A stretch of 64,000 bases of DNA from Aliarcobacter sp. (GTDB taxonomy: Bacteria; Campylobacterota; Campylobacteria; Campylobacterales; Arcobacteraceae): positions 100,955 to 164,954 of the forward strand of contig JAQTXA010000005.1 of NCBI GenBank assembly GCA_028689025.1, read 5' to 3'. A program made the position numbers and the translations under genes. The notes beneath the pieces were generated by a model. That model did not search any database, had not been told where the DNA came from, and saw nothing but the letters and a program-made list of their open reading frames with translations. Of the stretch, positions 42,759-49,706 are shown one piece after another. Positions within the stretch are counted from its first letter, which is position 1, and every line of letters begins with the position of its first letter.

Positions 42759-44706
42759 GGAGTTGAATTTAGCAATTGAAGAGTTGCTAAATAAAGCAAG
42801 AGAGGTTTTCAATAAATACGACGGAGCTTTCGCTGCAATCGGAAGTCAATCAGGTGCGGCAGTGCAAGGATTGAACGCTTTGCATTATGAGCTTATGTCT
42901 GAACTGCAAGAGTTGGCAAATGGTGTCGGTCTTGAGCATGAGTGGGACGGTACATCTGTGCGTTTCAAACAAAACGACGGCACTTGGGGTCAATGGGTAA
43001 ATCTTCAAGCTCCATCGGGCTTTGATTATGAGGATGCTGCAAATCCTGGCATTAATGTCAATCCTACTGTCTTGAATGCAAAATGGCTCAATATCACTAC
43101 AGCTGAGCTTTTTGTTTGCTCAGATAATACACCAGGTGCGAACATGTGGACTGGGAGCAATGGCACGACTATTCAGCCGAACCAACTGCCGACAAATCCG
43201 ACAAATACATTTCCGGCGACGCTTTACAATAACCAAACATACAATCACACCTTTGCGGGTGCTACTGATGCAGACGGCACCGTAACGCATTACATTGTGG
43301 ATCAAATCTCAAGCGCACATTTGAGTGTTGCAACTTTTGAGGTTGCCGCTGGCTCTGCTCATGTGTTTACGGTCGGAAGCGTGACAACGGATGAGACTGT
43401 AACCTTCAGGGTTCGTGCAAAAGACAATTATGGCTCTTATAGCTCAGGTATCACAGTAACGGCTCAACTGAAGCTCTCAAGCATTGGGGTACCTGGAGGA
43501 GTTGGATTTGGTGTCGGTGTTGCACCTGATACGCTTGTCACTTCTTTTGGCTTGACTCCGATGACCGGATACAATGACCCGGCACACGCAAACTTTGGAA
43601 ACTATACTGATGCTTCAGGCTCGGTGATGGTTTATATTCCTAAGCACTATGTGAAGCTTTCGCTCAACACGGCTGCACCTTACAACGGCTTGCAAGTTGA
43701 CATCAGCGGCTCTGCTCAAGCTGGGTACGGCTTGCCGAGATGTTTTGTCAATAACGGTGTAGAGGTTGCCGGTATTTTTGTTGATAAGTACCTTGGTGGT
43801 AAAGAGGGAACGGTGATGGTTTCTAAGCGAAACCTTGATCCAGTCAGTACGGCAGCAGCTCACAATCCTATTACAACACTGACTGCAAACTCTCAATCAC
43901 CGGCAGCGACTTATGAGGGTATGTATGCAGCAGTTAAAACGAGAGGAGCTAACTACTCGCTCACGACCATTTTTACTTATACGATGCTGGCAAACCTTGC
44001 CGATGCTCATTATCAAGCGTGCTATCGCAACAATAACTTTGCTCCGTGTGCATGGGCTGACATTGCACCTTATCAGCCGAAAGGGTGTAACAACAATGCT
44101 CTCAAGGATGTCAATGATGCGAATGTCGTTTATACGACTTCTCCATACAGTACATGCGGTCTGACTGGAGGCGTAACAGATACGGTATTTGCAAAAATTG
44201 CTCATAACGGTCAAAAGTGCGGTGTTGTTGACTTAAACGGAAACATGTGGGAGGTTGCAGCCGGTTACATTACAAGTGCCGCTGGAGCTCACTTGGTGCT
44301 TAAAGAGAGCATTGATGTCAAAAACCTAACTGCGGCGGTAGCCTACACAACAACCAATTATGATGCACTCACTATGCCTCTGACTCTGAGCAATACTCAA
44401 GTCGCTTTTGGCAACGGAACAAATCAGTTTTTTAGCGGTGATACCGTCCGAACTAACAACGCTTATCATCTTGATAATCTTGGCTTGCCTCTCAACGATA
44501 GTGCGGTCGGTGCAAGTGGTACGGATAGATTTGGTGGTGATGGTTTTTGGCGATACCAGGTGAACGAAATGTGTCCGATTGTCGGCGGCTATTGGGGCGA
44601 TTCCGGTCTGTCCGGCGTGCGGACTCGGAATTTGTCTTCTGTTCGCTCGAGCTCGGACGTCCATGTTGGCGGGCGTGCCTGTTTGGTGCCTTCTGTAGCA
44701 GGGTGA
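42745..44706 (+). CDS. DGR variable protein with Ig-like and FGE-sulfatase domains (inner)
   Basis: 653 residues, AAAGGAG six bases before the ATG. Residues 1-150: helical trimeric fibre-type base. Residues ~153-243: cadherin/Ig-like beta domain (ATLYNNQTYNHTFAGATDAD ... VRAKDNYG). Residues ~290-653: FGE-sulfatase/C-type-lectin fold with MVYIPKHYVK, LNGNMWEV (497-504) and the variable C-terminus. Ten codons differ from the TR: 616, 618, 619, 631, 632, 636, 638, 639, 640, 645; nine are AAY in the TR. Probable receptor-binding tip of the Mu-like phage. Confidence 0.92.
   Translation: MLTTEELNLAIEELLNKAREVFNKYDGAFAAIGSQSGAAVQGLNALHYELMSELQELANGVGLEHEWDGTSVRFKQNDGTWGQWVNLQAPSGFDYEDAANPGINVNPTVLNAKWLNITTAELFVCSDNTPGANMWTGSNGTTIQPNQLPTNPTNTFPATLYNNQTYNHTFAGATDADGTVTHYIVDQISSAHLSVATFEVAAGSAHVFTVGSVTTDETVTFRVRAKDNYGSYSSGITVTAQLKLSSIGVPGGVGFGVGVAPDTLVTSFGLTPMTGYNDPAHANFGNYTDASGSVMVYIPKHYVKLSLNTAAPYNGLQVDISGSAQAGYGLPRCFVNNGVEVAGIFVDKYLGGKEGTVMVSKRNLDPVSTAAAHNPITTLTANSQSPAATYEGMYAAVKTRGANYSLTTIFTYTMLANLADAHYQACYRNNNFAPCAWADIAPYQPKGCNNNALKDVNDANVVYTTSPYSTCGLTGGVTDTVFAKIAHNGQKCGVVDLNGNMWEVAAGYITSAAGAHLVLKESIDVKNLTAAVAYTTTNYDALTMPLTLSNTQVAFGNGTNQFFSGDTVRTNNAYHLDNLGLPLNDSAVGASGTDRFGGDGFWRYQVNEMCPIVGGYWGDSGLSGVRTRNLSSVRSSSDVHVGGRACLVPSVAG
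44570..44681 (+). repeat. DGR variable repeat VR2
   Basis: 112 bp aligned without gaps to TR2 (offset 597). Fourteen mismatches, all at TR adenines: 44590, 44596, 44597, 44599, 44635, 44636, 44638, 44639, 44651, 44656, 44659, 44660, 44662, 44678. No other base differs. The non-adenine mismatches at 44569 and 44682 delimit it. Confidence 0.95.
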
Positions 44707-44715
44707 GAACCCTGC
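44698..44715. promoter_or_regulatory. VR-proximal DGR hairpin with GAGA loop
   Basis: GCAGGGT-GAGA-ACCCTGC: a perfect 7-bp stem with a GRNA tetraloop, 16 bp after VR2 and spanning the stop codon. Bordetella-type DGRs need a hairpin/cruciform of this kind just downstream of VR for efficient retrohoming. The match in stem length, loop class and position is close. Confidence 0.8.
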
Positions 44716-44737
44716 GAATCCTAAATAAAGGAGAGCC

Positions 44738-45139
44738 ATGACAGTTGATGCGGAGACTGCATTTGTCAGAAAATACATTGATTTTCTCAAGCAGTTAAAT
44801 CTCTATCTCAATCACTTTCCAAGGCATGAGAAATATGCTTTGTGTCAGTCAATCAGGCAAGACGCTTACAATGTCTTTGACTTGATGGTTGAGGGTCAAA
44901 AGAGATATTACAAAAAGACCTCTTTGTCAAATATGGATGTTCAATTTGAGCAGCTCAAGGCAAAGATTTTGTTGGCTTATCATCTCGGTTACTTTGAGTT
45001 CAAAGACGGGAAGACGGATGAAAAAAATCCAACGACCATGAGCGAAAAGCGTTTTGCCGTTCTTTCAAGAATGGCTGATGAGCTCGGGCGCATGATCGGA
45101 GGATGGATTAAAAAGGTCAAAGAAGAAAATCAATGGTAA
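44738..45139 (+). CDS. avd: DGR accessory variability determinant Avd (inner)
   Basis: 133 residues; AAAGGAG precedes the ATG. All-helical S23/Avd-type bundle: YLNHFPRHEKYALCQSIRQD, RYYKKTSLSNMDVQFEQLKA, DELGRMIGGWIKKV. It has a 15-residue loop insertion (FKDGKTDEKNP) that the outer Avd lacks. It should bind the RT and template RNA. TR2 begins 27 bp after its stop. Confidence 0.9.
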   Translation: MTVDAETAFVRKYIDFLKQLNLYLNHFPRHEKYALCQSIRQDAYNVFDLMVEGQKRYYKKTSLSNMDVQFEQLKAKILLAYHLGYFEFKDGKTDEKNPTTMSEKRFAVLSRMADELGRMIGGWIKKVKEENQW

Positions 45140-45166
45140 CACCATCAGGCACCATACGATTATGTT

Positions 45167-45278
45167 TGTGTCCGATTGTCGGCGGCAATTGGAACAATTC
45201 CGGTCTGTCCGGCGTGCGGACTCGGAATTTGAATAATGTTCGCTCGAACTCGAACAACAATGTTGGCGGGCGTGACTG
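45167..45278 (+). ncRNA. DGR template repeat TR2 and leader of the RT gene
   Basis: Template of VR2 with 23 adenines by hand count, 14 of them substituted in VR2. The 115 bp from TR2 to the probable RT start form a short spacer. TR2 lies in an open frame continuous with the RT (from 45133) and would read GGNWNNSGLSGVRTRNLNN, but this is more likely a template than a protein segment. Its peptide resembles that of TR1 (GGNWNN, NLNN, RSN, NNVG or TNVG) though the DNA differs. Confidence 0.92.
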
Positions 45279-45393
45279 CAAATCCTCGTATTTCAAAAAG
45301 TGGATCGACAGGGATATGGTGTCTGGCTTTTTAGCGAAATATACTAAGACCTCGATTGTGGTAGGCACAGCCGAAGCTCTAAAGGGATTACAT

Positions 45394-46389
45394 TTGAAGC
45401 GTTATGGAAATTTATACGAAGAGGTCATAAGCAGTGAGAATATGTTTAATGCCTTTCGAGACTCAAAGAACAATAAGCGAAACAAAAAGACCGTTTACCA
45501 GTTTGAGCTCAACTTTGGAAAAGAGATGGGCGACTTAATCCTTGAGTTAAGACAAGGCACTTATGAGCCGAAACCGTACAACAAATTTATAGTTTATGAA
45601 CCAAAAAAGAGAGAGATATTTGCTCCGGCGTTTAGAGATATTGTTGTGCAGCATGCTTTGTATAGAGTGGTTTATCCTATCTTTGAAAAGGGTTTTATCA
45701 CACAATCACATGGATGCAGAAAACATCACGGATGTCAAAGTGCGAGTGAGTATTTGCAAACGGTGATGAGAGACTCTGACCCGGAGAGCTACTTTCTCCA
45801 GCTGGACATTAGAAAGTATTTTTACTCGTTTGACAGAGCAGCTTTAAAAGGCATGCTTGAGAGAAAAATCAAAGACAAGGCGGTCATTGATCTGCTGATG
45901 CAATTTACCAAATATGACTCTGACAAGGGCGTGCCTATTGGAAACTTGCTGTCTCAGCTTTATGGCTTGATTTACCTTAACCCTCTCGACCATTTTGTGA
46001 AGAGAGAACTCAAGGTTAAAAATTATGTCAGATATGTTGATGATTTTGTCCTGGTCGGTTTGACGCTTGAGCAGTCAAAAGAGTATCTGTCCCGGATTAC
46101 GGATTTTCTAAAAAGTGAGCTTGGTCTTGAGCTATCAAAAGCAACAAGAGCCAAAATCAAACGGGGCATTAACTTCGTAGGGTATCGCACTTGGCAATCT
46201 CATAGGCTTGTCAGAAAGTATGCGATGCACAAATTTAGAAGAGCGTGCAAAAAAGAAAAAGTGGAGTCTATTGCGAGCATGCTTGGTCATGCGAAAAACA
46301 CGCAAACAATTCCCTATTACAAAAGAATCTTGGAGGAGTGCGACATGGTTCAAAAGTTACCCACAAAAATTCAAAGGAGTCTGACATGA
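45394..46389 (+). CDS. DGR reverse transcriptase (inner)
   Basis: 331 residues from TTG 45394 (LKRYGNLYEEVIS), chosen because AAAGGG lies seven bases upstream and DGR RTs commonly begin this way. The frame is open from 45133 through TR2, and an ATG at 45316 is the alternative. Motifs (numbered from the TTG): FLQLDIRKYF with Asp138, VPIGNLLSQ (180-188), YVDD (214-217), GINFVGYRTW. Closest in style to Bordetella phage Brt. It ends in ATGA overlap with the next gene. Confidence 0.92.
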   Translation: MKRYGNLYEEVISSENMFNAFRDSKNNKRNKKTVYQFELNFGKEMGDLILELRQGTYEPKPYNKFIVYEPKKREIFAPAFRDIVVQHALYRVVYPIFEKGFITQSHGCRKHHGCQSASEYLQTVMRDSDPESYFLQLDIRKYFYSFDRAALKGMLERKIKDKAVIDLLMQFTKYDSDKGVPIGNLLSQLYGLIYLNPLDHFVKRELKVKNYVRYVDDFVLVGLTLEQSKEYLSRITDFLKSELGLELSKATRAKIKRGINFVGYRTWQSHRLVRKYAMHKFRRACKKEKVESIASMLGHAKNTQTIPYYKRILEECDMVQKLPTKIQRSLT

Positions 46390-46937
46390 GATATTTTAGT
46401 TTTGTTGATGAAAAGACAAGCGATGCAACACTGAGCTTGGTTTATCACAACTTGCCAAATGACAAAATCAAAATCTATCCGACAGCAGAGGGCAAGGTTT
46501 GCTCGGTTGATGGTACGGATGAAGAAATCTTGGAGTGGCTCGATGCTCAGGTTGTCGAAATGACTGACATCGATGTTGCTGCTTTTACGCTTGGAAAATC
46601 ACAAAGCGAGCAGTGGATGCTCGAGTGGCAGTTTATGAAAAAACAGCGTGCGTCTGAGCTTACAATCGCAACCGTTGTCGTGAACTCTATTGAGTACGAT
46701 GCTGATGAGACCGCAATGGATAGGGTTGACCGTATCCTTACGCTGGCAAATTGGAAGTTCAATCAAGCCGTTGCTGGAGGTGCTACAGCAGCTGAAGCTT
46801 ATGCGGCTGTTTACAAGACGACCGTTGTTTGGAAAGGCAAAGATAATGAGTTCCACGACATTCAAATTGAAAGCCTTGCTAAAGCTCAAGAAGCGGCAAT
46901 CAATAAAATGAAAACCGTTTGGGAGAAATACGAATGA
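46386..46937 (+). CDS. Tail-fibre-associated protein, DUF4376-like
   Basis: 183 residues from ATG 46386 with AAGGAG six bases upstream. The C-terminal half (KKQRASELTIATVVVNSIEY, then DRVDRILTLANWKFNQAV) fits DUF4376, found in phage tail/fibre-assembly proteins. Position after the DGR suggests a partner of the variable fibre. Confidence 0.65.
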   Translation: MRYFSFVDEKTSDATLSLVYHNLPNDKIKIYPTAEGKVCSVDGTDEEILEWLDAQVVEMTDIDVAAFTLGKSQSEQWMLEWQFMKKQRASELTIATVVVNSIEYDADETAMDRVDRILTLANWKFNQAVAGGATAAEAYAAVYKTTVVWKGKDNEFHDIQIESLAKAQEAAINKMKTVWEKYE

Positions 46938-47401
46938 AAGTAGCTTTTTACAAAGTCACTCAGCAAAATGCAACCGCTCTTGACAAAGTGATTGCTTGGT
47001 GGACGAGTGATTTTAAAGAAAAGTTTAACGGTGGCTGGAAGCTCGGATACTCTCACACTGAGATTGTTTTCTCGGATGGAGTGATGATTTCATCATCTCC
47101 AAGAGAAGCGACAGTTAGAGCCAAAGAGCATACGATCAACACTGAAGCATGGGATTATATTGATGTTTCAGGCTTGGACGAGTCAACTGCTCGGGTATTT
47201 GCCGAGACATAGCTTGGTAAGTCTTATGACTGGTTCGGTGTTTCAGGCTTTGTTGTGGCGGTCAGGGATAATGAGTCAAAGTGGTTTTGCTCAGAGCTCT
47301 CAAGCCGAATACTTCAAATCGCCGGTTGCGTCAAATTAGGTGAGTTTAATCCAGGGCGAATAAGCCCAAATAGACTCTATAAACTACTTCAAAGGAGATA
47401 A
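46934..47401 (+). pseudogene. Papain-like (NlpC/P60-type) peptidase gene interrupted by amber codon
   Basis: 155 codons in one frame with a single TAG at codon 93 (47210-47212). The part before has the catalytic-type His in LGYSHTEIVFSDG; the part after continues in frame with LGKSYDWFGVSGF and the probable nucleophile Cys in KWFCSELSSRIL. Together they resemble permuted NlpC/P60 (YiiX-like) enzymes found among phage tail genes. The simplest explanation is a recent CAG or GAG to TAG change; programmed read-through or amber suppression would be alternatives. ATG overlaps the previous stop. Confidence 0.75.
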
Positions 47402-47402
47402 C

Positions 47403-48605
47403 ATGTCATCAAATTACGGTGTAAATACCATCACAACGGTCAACGCTGCGAGACCAATTAAAATCGCAAGCTCAACTCCAATCGGTATCGCTGCGACAGC
47501 GTTACTTGACATAAACAATACGGCTGATGCTGCAATCATTGCAGAGCTTACAGAAAACAGCGGTCTTTTGTATTACGGAAGTCCTGACGAAGCTCTTGAG
47601 GTATTCAGTGAGAACCTAGGAACCGTGCGAAATGCGCTTGACGGTATTGTGGATCAAAATGTAAATTGTCCGGTTGTTCTCTCAATCGTTCAAATCACTG
47701 AGCTACAAAAAGCAGCTGGAGAGCCGGAGGAGTTTTACGCTGAGCCTGAGATTAAAAGTGACATCATCACTGCAATCGGAGCTTTGAGAAAATCGTCTGC
47801 AAGATTTGGAGTTAAACCAAACTTGCTAATCGCTCCATATTTCTCTCATGACCTTGATGTTAATGCTGAACTCAAAGCGGTTGCAGATGGACTTCTTGCA
47901 ACTGGTATCATCGATCTAAATGCAGACGATGAGGCTGACGCAAACACTAAGATTGCAAATTACGGCACAAAACGCCTTTTGATTTGTGACCCTTATGTCA
48001 AGGTTTGGAATACGGTTACAAGTGCAGCAGCTTATGAGCCTATGTCTGCAAGAGTAGCGGGTATGATCGCACGAACTGACAGCGAGGTTGAGTATGGATG
48101 GGCTGACAGCTTCTCCAATAGAGTTGTAAACGGCATCAGTGGAACAAAGCGTGATGTTGAGTTTACTCCAGGACAAGAGTGTGAAGCTGATCGCTTGAGA
48201 ACCAAAGCGGTAACAACGCTTATTCGTTATCAAGGCTTCAGAGCATGGGGAGGCGAGACGACTGATATTGACCCGATTTGGCAAGACCTTACAAGAGTGC
48301 GTGTATTCGACCGTGTATGCGAGGCTGCTCTTGAGGGATTGTTTTGGGCAATTGACCGTCGAGCTGACATTTTAAAAAGTGCAAAAGACTCCGTTGAGCA
48401 AATGCTCTTGGCTCTTAAAGGCTCTCAAGTATTGCTCGGCTTCAATGTGTACTGGGATCCAAACAAGAATACCAGGGCGAACATTACAGCTGGTAAGTTT
48501 TACATGGTTGCTGAGATGCAAAACATGCCTATCGTCAAGCGTCTTGAGGTCAACTTCAGCTATGTTGACAAATACGCTGATGTTCTCATCAAACAAATTT
48601 CATAA
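47403..48605 (+). CDS. Tail sheath protein (inner)
   Basis: 400 residues. ARPIKIASSTPIGIAATALL, ECEADRLRTKAVTTLIRYQG and ETTDIDPIWQDLTRVR align with the outer sheath at 19308. AAGGAG lies upstream. Confidence 0.92.
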   Translation: MSSNYGVNTITTVNAARPIKIASSTPIGIAATALLDINNTADAAIIAELTENSGLLYYGSPDEALEVFSENLGTVRNALDGIVDQNVNCPVVLSIVQITELQKAAGEPEEFYAEPEIKSDIITAIGALRKSSARFGVKPNLLIAPYFSHDLDVNAELKAVADGLLATGIIDLNADDEADANTKIANYGTKRLLICDPYVKVWNTVTSAAAYEPMSARVAGMIARTDSEVEYGWADSFSNRVVNGISGTKRDVEFTPGQECEADRLRTKAVTTLIRYQGFRAWGGETTDIDPIWQDLTRVRVFDRVCEAALEGLFWAIDRRADILKSAKDSVEQMLLALKGSQVLLGFNVYWDPNKNTRANITAGKFYMVAEMQNMPIVKRLEVNFSYVDKYADVLIKQIS

Positions 48606-48617
48606 AAGGAGTAGATC

Positions 48618-49124
48618 ATGGCTGATGTAAGAAAATCACAAACAATCAACGGGGCGGTAGTTTATGTTGAGGGAATGGGCTTTGTCGGCACAACCTCAGA
48701 GGTTGAGCTTCCGGCAATTGAGTTCGAGACATTTGAAGGGAACGGCGGCGTTTATAAAAGAGACATTAACACTTTGATGCTCAAGGCGTTGACAACAAAG
48801 CTAAAGTTCAGCGAATACAATAAGGTTCTTTACGAGAGCTTAGGCAAACATGGGACGGAAGAGACAAGCATTTATGTTAAATGGAATGTCACCGGTAAAA
48901 AAGGAAACTTCTCTCATGTAGCAACCTTCAGAGGAGAAATTAAGAAGTTTGAGTCTCCAAAGGTTGAATACGGCAAAGAGACGGCGGTTAGTATGGAGCT
49001 GGCTTGCTCATTCTATAAGCTTGAGGAGGACGGCACGACTCAACTGCTTATTGACCTTGACGCTTATGTGTGTGAGATTGACGGCAAAGATGTGTGGCAA
49101 GAGCTTCGAGAAAACATTTTATAA
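48618..49124 (+). CDS. Tail tube protein (inner)
   Basis: 168 residues. GMGFVGTTSEVELPAIEFET and YKRDINTLMLKALTTKLKFS match P2 FII and the outer tube at 20441. Followed by the E gene after 10 bp, the same junction where this phage landed in the outer phage. Confidence 0.9.
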   Translation: MADVRKSQTINGAVVYVEGMGFVGTTSEVELPAIEFETFEGNGGVYKRDINTLMLKALTTKLKFSEYNKVLYESLGKHGTEETSIYVKWNVTGKKGNFSHVATFRGEIKKFESPKVEYGKETAVSMELACSFYKLEEDGTTQLLIDLDAYVCEIDGKDVWQELRENIL

Positions 49125-49134
49125 GGAGTAAACA

Positions 49135-49499
49135 GTGAAAAAAATTACTATTAACGGAAAAGAAGTAACGGTTAGAGAGCCAAAAGTGCGAGATATGCGT
49201 GCAGTTGCGCATCATGCAAGCGAAGAGGATAAAGAGGTACATTTGATTGCAAATCTTACCGGTATGAGTGTCGATGAGATTGATGACTTAAGTGTCCAAG
49301 ATTACAAGAAGCTACAAAAAGAGTTGCATGATTTTTTGGCTTAATTGGCGTGCCGTGGAGCGACATGCTCATCGGCATAGCTTCTTTGGGCAATATGTTT
49401 AATCAAGGGTATTGCGACTCTCTCGAGATGTTTGTTTCGGACTTTGTGGTTCTTAATAAAATGGCTCAAGATGAGATGATAAGAAGAGCTGAGGGTTAA
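49135..49499 (+). CDS. Tail assembly chaperone E and frameshift product E-E' (inner)
   Basis: E alone is 69 residues (49135-49344, GTG start, AAGGAG upstream). Near its end the heptamer T-TTT-TTG (49332-49338) lies in the correct phase for -1 slippage. After the shift the frame stays open 53 more codons to TAA at 49497-49499 (GLIGVPWSDMLIGIASLGNM...). P2 E+E' uses the same TTTTTTG site. The two products guide tape-measure and tube assembly. A GAGGGTT...AACCCTC hairpin (49491-49509) overlaps the E' end. Confidence 0.85.
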
Positions 49500-49706
49500 A
49501 TAAACCCTCGCTTTAAACGGTGTTTAAACGGTTGAAAAAAGTGTTTTATCAGCTGTTTACAGAGTGTTTAAAAGAAGCAATGATTTTATAAAAGAGTGGA
49601 ACGAAAAAGAAAATGCTGAAGCTGATTGCAAAAGGTAAATTGTAATCCGGTAGCGTTCTCCAGTAGTAGTTCACCGCAATAGTTAATAAAATAGAAAGGA
49701 TAAGAG
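49500..49706. other. Gap between E' and tape measure (inner)
   Basis: 207 bp. It holds two TTTAAACGG motifs (49512-49520, 49523-49531) and a short GTG reading frame of 24 codons (VFKRSNDFIKEW...) that I do not regard as established. In the outer phage the tape measure follows E' with no gap. Confidence 0.4.

Noticed and set aside
45133-45393. N-terminal 87 residues of the inner RT reading frame as protein
   Set aside because: This part is the translation of TR2 and its spacer; a ribosome site precedes TTG 45394.
49491-49509. Strong transcription terminator after inner E'
   Set aside because: GAGGGTT/AACCCTC hairpin lacks a T-run and the tape-measure gene of the same operon follows; kept only as a hairpin note.
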